Shown: positions 8,677-17,195 of the stretch, piece after piece
Layout: each line of letters begins with the position of its first letter
How positions within the stretch are numbered: position 1 is the stretch's first letter
Assembly: GCF_020410765.1 (NCBI RefSeq)
Contig: NZ_CP084541.1
Span: forward strand, 5,696,001-5,760,000
Length of the DNA: 64,000 bases
Source: Streptomyces marincola
GTDB lineage: Bacteria > Actinomycetota > Actinomycetes > Streptomycetales > Streptomycetaceae
Reading direction: 5' to 3'
Position numbers and translations under genes: made by a program
Notes under the pieces: model-generated
What the model saw: only the letters and a program-made list of their open reading frames with translations
What the model was told of the DNA's origin: nothing
Database searches by the model: none

Positions 8677-9768
8677 TCAGGAGACGCCGCAGCTGATCGC
8701 CGTGCTCGCCGGAGGCGGCGCGCCGTTGGACGTGTAGCCGAACGTCGTGGACGCGCCCGGTGCCAGCGAACCGTTCCACGCCGCGTTTCGCACCATGATG
8801 TGGTTGCCATGGGCTTCCCAGGCGCCGTTCCAGACGCTCTGGATCGCGTTGCCCGCCGGCTGGCTCCACGACGCGGTCCAGTTGGTGATCGGCGCGTCGC
8901 TGTTGTTGGTGACCCGCACCTCCGCCTGGAAGCCGCCGTTCCAGCTGCTCACGGTGCCCAGGCTCGCCGCGCAGAAGCCGTCCTCCGGGTCGGGGCCGGG
9001 GTCGGGACCCGGGCCGGGTCCGGGCTCGCCGCCGTCGTCACCCGGGACGGTCACCTCGCCGTTGCCCCCGTCGAACACCACGTCGGAGCAGCCGTAGAAC
9101 GTCTCCTGGCTGTCGGAGCGCTCCCAGACGGTGTAGATGATGTGGCGGCCGGTCTTGTCCGAGGGGAGTTCGACGTCCCAGTAGTACTCGGACTCGGCGT
9201 TGCCGACCGAGCCGCGGTAGGGCGGGTCGGTCTCGGAGTGGAAGGGCTCGTCCTCGATGTCGTCCCAGGTCAGCGGCTGGGTCGGGTCCCAGCCGTCCTC
9301 CGTCACATAGGTGTGGAACGTGCCGGGGTGGTGGGCCCACGGGTTGTAGGTGAACTCGTAGGTGTCACCGGCCGTCACGTGCGTGTAGGGCCAGTCCGTA
9401 CGCGGCAGGTCGAAGCCGGAGAAGTCGTAGACGGTGGCCGCGCCGCTGCACAGCTGGCCGTCGGGGATGTAGCCCTCGGTCCTGCCGCCGCCGTTGGACT
9501 GGAGCACGGCGAACCAGTTGTAGAAGGCGTTCGCGCCGCCTTCCTGGAGCGCTGCCCGGCAGGCCGGGTTCGCGGGGTCCATCGCGCCGCTCTCGGTGAC
9601 GCTGTACTTCCAGCACAGGTAGGTGCGGCTGCCGGGGTCCATCGGCGCGCCGTGCGCCGCCGCGCTGCCGCCGGTGAACATCACCATGCACAGCGCGGGC
9701 AGCGCCGCGAGGAGGACCAGCAGGGCCGGTCTCCTCCGGCGCGTGCGGGGGGTGGCTCGTTCTCTCAT
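8677..9768 (-). CDS. Secreted AA10 lytic polysaccharide monooxygenase with CBM2
   Basis: A 363-residue secreted enzyme. A 38-residue signal peptide ends at AAA-H, giving an N-terminal copper histidine (His39) in HGAPMDPGSRTYLCWKY; the second histidine is in NPWAHHPGTFHTY. After a Gly/Pro/Asp linker (GPGPGPDPGPDPED) comes a C-terminal family 2 cellulose-binding module with bounding cysteines and exposed tryptophans (SSWNGGF, NWTASW, AAWNGSL). The layout is that of S. coelicolor CelS2/ScLPMO10C, a C1-oxidising cellulose monooxygenase. It is a tandem duplicate of the gene downstream and has its own CebR-type operator. Confidence 0.95.
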   Translation of the reverse strand: MRERATPRTRRRRPALLVLLAALPALCMVMFTGGSAAAHGAPMDPGSRTYLCWKYSVTESGAMDPANPACRAALQEGGANAFYNWFAVLQSNGGGRTEGYIPDGQLCSGAATVYDFSGFDLPRTDWPYTHVTAGDTYEFTYNPWAHHPGTFHTYVTEDGWDPTQPLTWDDIEDEPFHSETDPPYRGSVGNAESEYYWDVELPSDKTGRHIIYTVWERSDSQETFYGCSDVVFDGGNGEVTVPGDDGGEPGPGPGPDPGPDPEDGFCAASLGTVSSWNGGFQAEVRVTNNSDAPITNWTASWSQPAGNAIQSVWNGAWEAHGNHIMVRNAAWNGSLAPGASTTFGYTSNGAPPPASTAISCGVS

Positions 9769-9829
9769 CGCGTTGCGTCCCTTCCGGCGTGCTGAGCCAG
9801 TGGCCCTCGGGAATGAGGGCGAACCGTGA

Positions 9830-9881
9830 TGGGAGCGCTCCCAAGTGCCGTGAACGTAGCGGTGGCCGCCTCCGGTGTAAA
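9830..9881 (-). promoter_or_regulatory. Promoter with CebR-type operator for the AA10-CBM2 gene
   Basis: TGGGAGCGCTCCCA (9830-9843) is a perfect CebR-type palindrome, 62 bp upstream of the start. On the minus strand TTTACA (9876-9881), 17 bases, and TACGTT (9853-9858) form a good promoter whose start point would fall in the operator. Confidence 0.87.
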
Positions 9882-9940
9882 GGCTTCGCGCGGAAAGTGT
9901 GCGGACGCGGCGGTAGTTCAGAGCGCGAGCGGGCGGAACT

Positions 9941-9963
9941 CCGGGGCGCGGACCGCGCCCCGG
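9941..9963 (-). terminator. Possible terminator of the YbdK-type ligase gene
   Basis: A near-perfect 23-base palindrome with centre at 9952 lies 74 bp after the stop of the ligase gene. Its lack of a loop makes it a weaker call. Confidence 0.35.
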
Positions 9964-10036
9964 GGCGGCGCGCGGACCCGTTCCGGCGCCGGGACCGGGT
10001 GCGGCCCGGCCCTCACCCGGTCCGCGTGCGCCCGTC

Positions 10037-11110
10037 TCAGGCGGTGGTCCGCGCCACCGCCTCGCGGATCACGCCGGCCGGCCCGGCGGAGGCGAGGGTC
10101 CGCAACTGCCGCGACGCCCCGTTGCCCCGGGTCAGGACGCGGTCCACGCCCGCGCGGACCAGGGCGAGGTCGCCGATGTCCTTCACCGCGGGGGCCACGT
10201 GCGCCACCAGCGCCTCGATGACCTCGCGCGCCGCGGCGGGCCGGTGCGTGAGGGGGTGGACCAGGGCGTCGCGCAGCCCGGAACGGCTGGCCCGCCAGGC
10301 GGCCAGCCGCAACTGCGCGGCGCTGCCCTCGGGCGGCGGGCGGCCGTCGGCCCACTCGCGCGCCGCGGTCTCGACCAGGCCGCGCACCAGTGCCGCCAGG
10401 AGCACCGCGTCCTCGGCGTCCTGGCACACGTCCGCGATGCGCACCTCGACCGTGGGGTGGGCGGCGGAGAGCCGGGCGTCGAAGTACACCATGCCGATGT
10501 CGAGCAGCGTCCCGGTGGCGAGCAGCGAGTCGACCGTGGCGTGGTAGCGCGCGGCCGAGCCGAAGACCTCCTGCGGGCCCGTCGTCGGCCACCGCCCCCA
10601 TATCTGGTGGCGGTAGCCGGCGTAGCCGGTGTCCTGGCCCTGCCACAGAGGGGAGTTGGCGGTGAGGGCCAGCAGCGGGGCCAGCCAGGGCCGGATCCGG
10701 TCGAGGACGGCCACGCCCTCCTCGTCCGAGTCGACGCCGACGTGCACGTGGCAGCCGCAGGTGAGCTGTTCCTGCGTGGTGAGCCCGAACGCGCGCGCCA
10801 TCCGCAGGTAGCGGCCCTTGGGCGTCAGTTCGGGAGCGACCGGCAGCGGAGAGGTGGCGAGCGCGGCGACGCGCGCCCCCTCCTCGCGGGCCAGCGCCGC
10901 GGCGTGGCGGCGCCAGCGGACGATCTCGGCGGCCAGCTCGTCCAGGGAGGAGCAGGGCCTGGTGTTGGTCTCAAGCTGCTGCTGTTGCAGCTCCGCCACC
11001 ACCACGTCCTCCGGCTCCCCGGCCAGCACGGCCCCCGCCACGGCGCGCGGCTCCGCGGTCACCGCGTCGACGAGCAGCAGCTCTTCTTCCACCCCAACGG
11101 TCCTGGTCAC
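10037..11110 (-). CDS. YbdK-type carboxylate-amine ligase (glutamate-cysteine ligase 2 family)
   Basis: A 357-residue GCS2-family ligase. It starts with the diagnostic TVGVEEELLLVD, continues with LETNTRPCSSLDEL, and has the GCHVHVGVDSDEEG and VEVRIADVCQD segments that build the ATP/metal site. Members condense a carboxylate with an amine using ATP; E. coli YbdK shows weak glutamate-cysteine ligase activity, but the physiological substrate in actinomycetes is not settled. The length is normal. It stands alone, upstream of the AA10 pair on the same strand but separated by 268 bp and the CebR-controlled promoter. Confidence 0.85.
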   Translation of the reverse strand: MTRTVGVEEELLLVDAVTAEPRAVAGAVLAGEPEDVVVAELQQQQLETNTRPCSSLDELAAEIVRWRRHAAALAREEGARVAALATSPLPVAPELTPKGRYLRMARAFGLTTQEQLTCGCHVHVGVDSDEEGVAVLDRIRPWLAPLLALTANSPLWQGQDTGYAGYRHQIWGRWPTTGPQEVFGSAARYHATVDSLLATGTLLDIGMVYFDARLSAAHPTVEVRIADVCQDAEDAVLLAALVRGLVETAAREWADGRPPPEGSAAQLRLAAWRASRSGLRDALVHPLTHRPAAAREVIEALVAHVAPAVKDIGDLALVRAGVDRVLTRGNGASRQLRTLASAGPAGVIREAVARTTA

Positions 11111-11226
11111 GCTGCCCGCCTACCCTGCGAGGGGCGCGGAACACCGCGTACGCGCCGGAGCGCGCGGCCCGCCCACGCGCCTGGCGGCGGCGGGCCGAGC
11201 CGCCGGGTCCCGGTGCGCGCCGACCG

Positions 11227-11251
11227 CGCGGAGCGGCCGGGCCGCTCCGCG
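11227..11251 (-). terminator. Terminator hairpin after the NUDIX gene
   Basis: A perfect 10-bp stem (11227-11236 with 11242-11251) with loop CCGGG starts 20 bp after the NUDIX stop codon. Confidence 0.7.
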
Positions 11252-11270
11252 TGGCCACGGGGGCGCGCGT

Positions 11271-11714
11271 TCAGTCGTACAGCCGCCCGAGCAGGGCGCC
11301 CTGCCCGGACTGGAGCACGTGGGCGGCCGTCAGCGGAATCCAGAAACACTCGAACCGGTGGGGCTCCCGCTGCCCGTCGTGGTCCTCCTGGCTCAGCCAC
11401 CGTTCCGGGGTCGGCCCGGCCGGTTCCAGGTGGAAGACGTGGCGGCGCTGGATCTCGAACCGGTACGGGCTCACGTCGTACTCGGTCACCCCCAGCTTGC
11501 GCACGACCCCGAGGGCGCTCAGGCCCGTCTCCTCGCGCGCCTCGCGCAGGGCCGCCGCCTCCGGCGCCTCGCCCGTCCTGACGCTGCCGCCGGGCACCTG
11601 GAGGCCGACCTCCTCCCAGCTGTGGTCGACGTGGCGGAAGACCAGCAGTCTCCCCTCGCGCACGACGTAGCACAGCGCTTTCTCCACGACGGCCTTCCGC
11701 CGTTCCTCCGGCAC
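11271..11714 (-). CDS. NUDIX hydrolase
   Basis: A 147-residue hydrolase of nucleoside-diphosphate-linked compounds. It carries a complete NUDIX box, G-x5-E-x7-REAREETGL, within GGSVRTGEAPEAAALREAR and following residues, which binds the catalytic magnesium. The GTG start at 11714 is preceded by GGAGGGGG at a good distance; the frame continues far upstream without a stop but that part is antisense-like. The substrate is unknown. It lies 104 bp downstream of treY on the same strand and could be co-transcribed, though no functional link is evident. Confidence 0.9.
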   Translation of the reverse strand: MPEERRKAVVEKALCYVVREGRLLVFRHVDHSWEEVGLQVPGGSVRTGEAPEAAALREAREETGLSALGVVRKLGVTEYDVSPYRFEIQRRHVFHLEPAGPTPERWLSQEDHDGQREPHRFECFWIPLTAAHVLQSGQGALLGRLYD

Positions 11715-11818
11715 GGGACCCCCTCCGCACGTGTGGCCCCCGCCGTCGGCGGCCTCGGGCCAGTGTGCGGCACGCGCCGCCCGCGGCGCGCCCGCCCGCG
11801 TCGGCGCCGCCCGCCGCG

Positions 11819-14230
11819 TCAGTCCTCGCGCACCAGCAGCGCCACCGGGCTGTCGGCCAGCAGCCGCGCGAGGCGCACCGTGCCCGTCAGCTCCTGCCCG
11901 CCGAGGCGGTCGCGCCACGTGCCGGGCGGCAGCGGCAGCCCGGTCTCCTCCCAGCCGCCCGCGTGCGCAAGACGCCGCGACAGCCGCGTGACCGCCGTGA
12001 CGACCCGTCCTGAGCGCGCGAACGCCAGGCAGTGCCCCGCCGCCGGCCCCTGGGCCGCGAGCGGCTCGTAGCCGGCCGACTCGCCGAACCACTCCGGGTG
12101 GGCGCGGCGCAGCCGCAGCGCCGTGGCCGTGAGCCGCAGCTTTTCTGTGGCCAGGTCGTAGCCGGCGTTCAACGCGTCGTCCAGCGCGGCGAGTTGCGGG
12201 ATCGGCAGTTGGGGAAGGCGGCGGTTGTCCGGGTCGACGAGGGCGAGGTAGTGGCGTTCGCTGCCCCGGTAGACGTCGGGCACCCCCGGCATCGTCAGGT
12301 GCAGCAGGGTGGCGCCCAGGATGTTCGCCCGGATCTGCGGCGCGAGTTCCCTGGCGAACTCGGTCAGCGGATACAGGGGCGGCCCGCACGGCCCGGCCAG
12401 CACGAAACGTTCGACCGCCGCCTCGTAGGCCGCGTCCTGCTCGGTCCACGTCGTGTGCAGGCCGCGTTCCCTGACCGCCTTCATCATCGCCGCGAGCAGC
12501 CGTTCCCGGTCGGGGAAGCCGAGCGCGAACGCGGTCTGCCAGGTCGACCAGGCCACGTGCGGGTCGGGGGCCCGCACGCCCGCCGCCGCCGTCTCCTCGG
12601 TCAGCCGCGTGACCAGCTCCGACCACCCGCGCGGGTGTTCGCTCAGGGCGCTCAGGGTGGCCCGCACGTCGCCGCTGCGCTTGGTGTCGTGCGTGGAGAG
12701 CACCGTCCCGGTCAGCGGCCAGTCCCGTTGCAGCCGGGCGCAGAACGCGTGGAACGTCTCGGGCGGCAACGACGGCTGCCCCGGGTCGCCGCCCACCTCC
12801 GCCGCCGAGAGCAGCGGCGTGAACCGGTAGCACGCGGTGTCCTCCACGGCCTTGGCCCGCAGCGCCGAGGCCACCTGCGCGAACCGCACCCGGAAGTCCG
12901 TCAGCCCCTCGCCGTCGCCGAACCGGCCCAGGGCCAGCTCCCGCACCGTGTCCACCGCCGCCGCCTCGGCCGGGACCTGGAACATCCGCCGCGCCCCGTC
13001 CGCCGCGGTCACCAGCATCGCCTCGTCCACGGGGGACGGCGGCCCGTCCGCCGTCACGTACGGGCGGTACACAGGCAGCCGCACCAGCAGTTCGGTCAGC
13101 GCCGACCGCAGCGTCCACGGCGCGTGGTCGCGCAGGCGCAACTCGGGCACCCGCGCGCACACCGCCGCGGCCGTCCGCGTCAGCCGTTCGCGCTCCGCCG
13201 CCAGCTCGTGGCTGATCATCTTGTACGAGGCCCGGCGCACCGTCGGCGTCCACTCCCCGCCGAGGTCGGGCGGCGCCCCGGTGAACGCCCGGTAGTTCTC
13301 GGTCAGTTCCTCACAGCCCTCCGGGTCCGTGAACACCGCGTCGATGTGCCGCAGCGCGTCGTACCCGGTGGTGCCCGCGATCGGCCAGCCCGCCGGAAGC
13401 TGCTCGCCGGGCCCGAGGATCTTCTCCGCGACGATCCACGCGCCGCCGCTGCGCCGGTGCAGGCGCGCCAGGTAGCCGCCGGGGTCGGCCAACCCGTCCG
13501 GGTGATCGACGCGCAGCCCGTCCACCACCCCCTCCTCCACGAGCCGCAGCACCGTCGCGTGCGTGGCCTCGAACACGGCGGGCTCCTCGACGCGCAGCCC
13601 GATCAGCTCCGAGATCGCGAAGAACCTGCGGTAGTTCAGCTCCGTGCGGCCCAGGCGCCACCACGCGAGCCGGTAGTGCTGCGCGTCGAGCAGTTCCGGG
13701 AGCGGCAGGTGCTCGGTGCCGGGCCGCAGCGGGAACGTGCGGTCGGCGTACCGCAGCACGCCGTTCTCCACCGAGAGCCGGTCAAGCTCCTCGCCGAGCG
13801 GCCCGCCGAGCACGGGCAGCAGCACCCGCCCGCCACCGGCCGCCCAGTCGATGTCGAACCAGGTGGCCCGTTCGGCCGCCGGCCCCTCCCGCAGCACCTC
13901 CCACAGGGGCGCGTTCAACTCGGCGCGGGCCGGCACCGCCATGTGGTTGGGCACGATGTCGAGCACCACGCCGAGCCCCGCGGCCCGGGCCGCCGCCGCC
14001 AGCCGCCGCAGCCCCTCCTCGCCGCCGAGCTCCGCGCGCACGCGCGTGTGGTCGGTCACGTCGTAGCCGTGCCCCGAGCCGGGAACGGCTTCGAGCACGG
14101 GCGAGAGATGCAGGTGCGAGACGCCCAGATCGGCCACATAGGGCACGATCTCGGCCGCCGCCGCGAACGGGAAGTCCGGCTGGAGTTGGAGCCGGTAGGT
14201 AGACGTGGGCGTGTGGCGCGCTGGCGTCAT
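11819..14230 (-). CDS. treY: Maltooligosyl trehalose synthase TreY
   Basis: A GH13 enzyme of 803 residues that converts the reducing-end alpha-1,4 bond of maltodextrins to alpha-1,1, producing maltooligosyl-trehalose for TreZ. Motifs include TSTYRLQLQPDFPF at the start, VLDIVPNHMA, DGLRVDHPDGL with the nucleophile Asp, WIVAEKIL with the acid Glu, and the late MPGVPDVYRGSE. The ATG at 14230 begins MTPARHTPTSTYR; an ATG 33 bp upstream is less likely. It diverges from the HEPN-protein gene. The debranching enzyme TreX, often the third member, is not in this window. Confidence 0.95.
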   Translation of the reverse strand: MTPARHTPTSTYRLQLQPDFPFAAAAEIVPYVADLGVSHLHLSPVLEAVPGSGHGYDVTDHTRVRAELGGEEGLRRLAAAARAAGLGVVLDIVPNHMAVPARAELNAPLWEVLREGPAAERATWFDIDWAAGGGRVLLPVLGGPLGEELDRLSVENGVLRYADRTFPLRPGTEHLPLPELLDAQHYRLAWWRLGRTELNYRRFFAISELIGLRVEEPAVFEATHATVLRLVEEGVVDGLRVDHPDGLADPGGYLARLHRRSGGAWIVAEKILGPGEQLPAGWPIAGTTGYDALRHIDAVFTDPEGCEELTENYRAFTGAPPDLGGEWTPTVRRASYKMISHELAAERERLTRTAAAVCARVPELRLRDHAPWTLRSALTELLVRLPVYRPYVTADGPPSPVDEAMLVTAADGARRMFQVPAEAAAVDTVRELALGRFGDGEGLTDFRVRFAQVASALRAKAVEDTACYRFTPLLSAAEVGGDPGQPSLPPETFHAFCARLQRDWPLTGTVLSTHDTKRSGDVRATLSALSEHPRGWSELVTRLTEETAAAGVRAPDPHVAWSTWQTAFALGFPDRERLLAAMMKAVRERGLHTTWTEQDAAYEAAVERFVLAGPCGPPLYPLTEFARELAPQIRANILGATLLHLTMPGVPDVYRGSERHYLALVDPDNRRLPQLPIPQLAALDDALNAGYDLATEKLRLTATALRLRRAHPEWFGESAGYEPLAAQGPAAGHCLAFARSGRVVTAVTRLSRRLAHAGGWEETGLPLPPGTWRDRLGGQELTGTVRLARLLADSPVALLVRED

Positions 14231-14353
14231 GGAAACCCTCTGCCCCGACGGCCGTTGGGACAAGCGCAGTTGATTCCCGACTGTGCTGCACGCGCGGCGC
14301 CCGCCGCAGTAGGCTTCCTTGATCCATCAGCGGGGCGGAAGGCGGTGCAGGCG

Positions 14354-15583
14354 GTGAGCTCTTCGGGGCTGGAGCTGCCCTCGGGAAACGGGGGTGGGAC
14401 CGCCGAGCCAGAACCCGGGGCGGTGCCGGTGCCACGACCCGTGGAGATCGGGGCCGACCTGGAGTGGAGCGCCCAGGACTGGTCGGAGGTGCGCACCCGC
14501 GTGGAGCGGGCGGGACGCGCGTACGTGTGGCTGAACCTCGTGGAGCAGCGGCTGCGGTCGGTGGTGGCCGCGGTGCTGCGCCCGGTGTACGAGCCGGTGC
14601 ACGGCGCGGAGTGGGAGGTCGCCGCCGCGGGGCCGACCGGGCAGGAGTGGGTGCAGCGGGCCGCCGCCCTCAGGGAGGTCAGCCGCCGCAAGGGGCATCT
14701 GCTCGATCCAGCCGACGACACGGTGCTCGCCTTCCTCACCCTTCCGCAACTGCGTGAACTCATGGTGCAGCACTGGCCCTGCTTCGCGCCGTATTTGGAC
14801 AACCGACGCGAGGTCGAGCTGACGCTCGACGAGCTTGAGGTGGCGCGCAGCGCCGTCAACCGCAACCGCGGCCTGAGCCGCGCCGTGCTCGAACAGGCGG
14901 AACGCGGCTGCGCCCGGCTGCTGCGGCTGCTCGACTCGGGGGCGCCGCCCTCGGCGGGGCGGCTGCCGGCCGACGCGGTGGAGCACCTGGTCGGCGACCG
15001 GTTCACCGACGTGGCCGGGGTGCACCCGGACCGGGTCAGGCTCCAGCGGCAGTTGCCCGCCGAAGAGCTGTTCGGCGGCGCGCGGCGCCTGGACGCCGTG
15101 GGCATAGGGCTCGGGCTGCTCGTGCAGAACTACCCGGGGCGGCGCCTGGTGCGCCTGGCCGAGGCGGGCTGCCGCATCCGGCTGCTGTTCCTCAACCCGG
15201 CCAGCGGGGCGATGCGCCGCCGCGAGCGCGAGCTGGGGCTCAAGCGCGGCGAACTGGGACGTTCGGTCGAGACGAACATCCTCCACATGCGCCGCGTGCG
15301 CGGCCGGGTGCACGACCCGCAGGCGTTCGAGATCCACGTCTTCGACGACACACCGAGGTTCTCCGCCTACTTCGTGGACGCGGACGGGCCCGACGGGGTC
15401 GCGGTCGTGCAGTCGTACCTCAGGCGCAGCCGCGGCATGGAGACGCCCGCGCTCGTGCTGCGCCGCGCCGGGCGGGACATAGTGCAGCGCGAGGACGCGG
15501 CGGGCGACGGGGAGCTGAGCCTGTACGAGACGTACCGGGAGGAGTTCGAGTTCGCCTGGGAGAACTCCCGGCCGGTGTCCTGA
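14354..15583 (+). CDS. SAV2148-family HEPN domain protein
   Basis: A 409-residue protein that matches the actinomycete SAV2148-type HEPN family from memory of its sequence (start SSSGLELPSGNGGG, then EIGADLEWSAQDWSEVRTRVERAGRAY). No signal peptide or membrane segment is visible. A central helical region with RSAVNRNRGLSRAVLEQAERG precedes an alpha/beta C-terminal part (GCRIRLLFLNPASGAMRRRE, ETNILHMRRVR, EIHVFDDTPRFSAYFVD) reminiscent of a phospholipase-D/DUF-type fold, though no HKD motif is present. GTG at 14354 is the best start, since the N-terminus then matches the family. Function is unknown. Confidence 0.8.
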   Translation: MSSSGLELPSGNGGGTAEPEPGAVPVPRPVEIGADLEWSAQDWSEVRTRVERAGRAYVWLNLVEQRLRSVVAAVLRPVYEPVHGAEWEVAAAGPTGQEWVQRAAALREVSRRKGHLLDPADDTVLAFLTLPQLRELMVQHWPCFAPYLDNRREVELTLDELEVARSAVNRNRGLSRAVLEQAERGCARLLRLLDSGAPPSAGRLPADAVEHLVGDRFTDVAGVHPDRVRLQRQLPAEELFGGARRLDAVGIGLGLLVQNYPGRRLVRLAEAGCRIRLLFLNPASGAMRRRERELGLKRGELGRSVETNILHMRRVRGRVHDPQAFEIHVFDDTPRFSAYFVDADGPDGVAVVQSYLRRSRGMETPALVLRRAGRDIVQREDAAGDGELSLYETYREEFEFAWENSRPVS

Positions 15584-15599
15584 CAGGACCGGCGGCCCG

Positions 15600-15617
15600 C
15601 CGCGGGTGCGCCCGCGG
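15600..15617 (+). terminator. Short terminator hairpin after the HEPN-protein gene
   Basis: CCGCGGG (15600-15606) and CCCGCGG (15611-15617) form a 7-bp stem with loop TGCG, 17 bp after the stop. Confidence 0.5.
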
Positions 15618-15678
15618 CGAATCTGCCGACAGCAGGGCGGTCTTCCGCGACGGGCCGCCGCGGCGGCAGCATCGCGGC

Positions 15679-16674
15679 ATGAGCACAAGGAAACTGCTGA
15701 TCCTGGGCGGTACCGGCTTCGTGGGACGCGTCATGGCCGGGGAGGCCGTGGCGCGCGGCTGGGACGTGACCGTCTTCAACCGGGGGCGTGCCGCGCCGCC
15801 GCCCGGCGTCACCGCGCTGCGGGGCGAACGGACCTCGGCCGGCGGCCTGGCGGCGCTCGCCGCGGGGGAGTGGGACCACGTCGTCGACACCTGGAGCGGC
15901 GCGCCGTCCGCCGTGCGGGCGGCGGCCGACCTGCTCGCGGGCCGGGCCGGCCACTTCTCCTACATCTCCAGCCGCTCCGTCTACACCTTCCCGCCGGCCG
16001 CGGGCGCCGCCGAGGACGCTCCGCTGGTGGACGGCTCGCCCGACGCGGAGGCGACCGACTACCGGAGCGACAAGCGGGGCGGGGAGCTGGCCGCGCGGGC
16101 GGCGTTCGGCGCGGAGCGCGCCCTCCTCGTCCGCTGCGGCCTCGTCCTGGGCCCGCAGGAGAACGTCGGCAGGCTGCCGTGGTGGCTGACCAGGATCGCC
16201 CGCGGCGGCCCGGTGCTCGCGCCCGGCCCGCGCGACCTGCCGCTCCAGTACGTGGACGCCCGCGACCTCGCGGCCTGGACGCTCGACGCGGCGGCGCGCG
16301 GCCTGTCGGGCCCGTTCGACGTGGTGAGCCCGCCAGGACACACCACGATGGGGGAACTCCTCGGCGCCTGCGTGCGGGTGACCGGTTCCGGCGCGGAACT
16401 GCGCTGGACGGACCCGGACACGGTGCTCGCGGCCGGGATCGCCCCGTGGACGCAGCTGCCGGTGTGGCTGCCGCCGGGCCCGGAGCACGCGGGGCTGCAC
16501 GCCTCCGACGTGTCCAAGGCCCTGGCCGCCGGCCTGCGCTGCCGCCCGGTCGGGGAGACCGTCGAGGACACCTGGCGGTGGCTGTCGGCGCCCGGCGGCG
16601 TCACCCTCAAGCCGGGCCGCTCAGCGGTCGGTCTCGACCCGGCCGTCGAGGCCCGGGTGCTCGGCCTGGGCTGA
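15679..16674 (+). CDS. NAD-dependent epimerase/reductase (extended SDR-like)
   Basis: A 331-residue SDR-fold protein. The N-terminal Rossmann motif is LLILGGTGFVGRVMA, the strand-2 end VFNRGR suggests NADP preference, and SYISSRSVYTFPP provides the catalytic Ser/Tyr region. DYRSDKRGGE holds a Tyr-x-x-x-Lys-like active site. It resembles the chloroplast CSP41/isoflavone-reductase-like epimerases found widely in actinomycetes. The substrate is unknown. Its last 54 bp overlap the end of the convergent rhodanese gene. Confidence 0.88.
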   Translation: MSTRKLLILGGTGFVGRVMAGEAVARGWDVTVFNRGRAAPPPGVTALRGERTSAGGLAALAAGEWDHVVDTWSGAPSAVRAAADLLAGRAGHFSYISSRSVYTFPPAAGAAEDAPLVDGSPDAEATDYRSDKRGGELAARAAFGAERALLVRCGLVLGPQENVGRLPWWLTRIARGGPVLAPGPRDLPLQYVDARDLAAWTLDAAARGLSGPFDVVSPPGHTTMGELLGACVRVTGSGAELRWTDPDTVLAAGIAPWTQLPVWLPPGPEHAGLHASDVSKALAAGLRCRPVGETVEDTWRWLSAPGGVTLKPGRSAVGLDPAVEARVLGLG

Positions 16675-17115
16675 CGACGGCCGCCCCGCGCCCGCCCGGG
16701 GCGGCGTGACCGGGAGGCCGGCGCGCCGCCACGCCTGGAACCCGCCGACCAGGTCCGTCGCGCGCGGCAGTCCGATCGCGCGCAGGGAGGCCGCGGCGAG
16801 CGAGGAGGCGTATCCCGCGTCGCAGAACACGATCCAGCGCACGTTCCGGTGCCCGGCCTCGGGCACCGAGGCGCCGCTCGCCGGGTCGCAGCGCCACTCC
16901 AGGTGGTTGCGCTCGATGATCAGCGCGCCGGGGACCGTGCCCGACGCCTCGCGCTGGAACTGCGGCCTGGTGTCCACCAGAACGGCGCCCTCGCGCACCG
17001 CGGCCAGCGCCTCGCGGGGGCCGAGCCGGTCGAGGGTGCGGCGCACCGCGGCCAGGTGCCCGTCGATCGTCGGGTAACGCTGGGGCGCCTGGGGGGTTCG
17101 GGGCGTCGGGGGCAC
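16621..17115 (-). CDS. Rhodanese-like sulfurtransferase
   Basis: A 164-residue single-domain rhodanese. VREGAVLVDTRPQFQREASG is the N-terminal CH2A-like strand with the Asp-Thr-Arg motif, and IVFCDAGYASSLAA is the active-site loop in which the cysteine carries the persulfide. LRAIGLPRATDLVGGFQAWRRAGLPV closes the fold. GTG at 17115 follows GGAG. It lies 80 bp behind cysteine dioxygenase, and the two probably form a cysteine/sulfane-sulfur operon under the leader peptide at 17856-17942. Its 3' end overlaps the convergent epimerase by 54 bp. Confidence 0.88.
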   Translation of the reverse strand: MPPTPRTPQAPQRYPTIDGHLAAVRRTLDRLGPREALAAVREGAVLVDTRPQFQREASGTVPGALIIERNHLEWRCDPASGASVPEAGHRNVRWIVFCDAGYASSLAAASLRAIGLPRATDLVGGFQAWRRAGLPVTPPRAGAGRPSSAQAEHPGLDGRVETDR

Positions 17116-17195
17116 GGCCTGGCTCCTTCGTCGTCTTCGTCTACGTCGTCTGTCGCGCGTCGTTCCGCCGCGCGGGCGGGCCGGGGCGGGGGGCG

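Noticed and set aside
8509..9795. Open plus-strand frame opposite the AA10-CBM2 gene
   Set aside because: It is a mirror of a gene with signal peptide, copper site and CBM, and its own product has no domain. The duplicated AA10 gene explains the repeat in it.
12032..14353. A long open plus-strand frame running through treY into the HEPN-protein gene
   Set aside because: Its translation is Arg/Pro/Gly/His-rich and without domains, as expected from the complement of a GC-rich coding strand. Only the part from GTG 14354 is protein-like.
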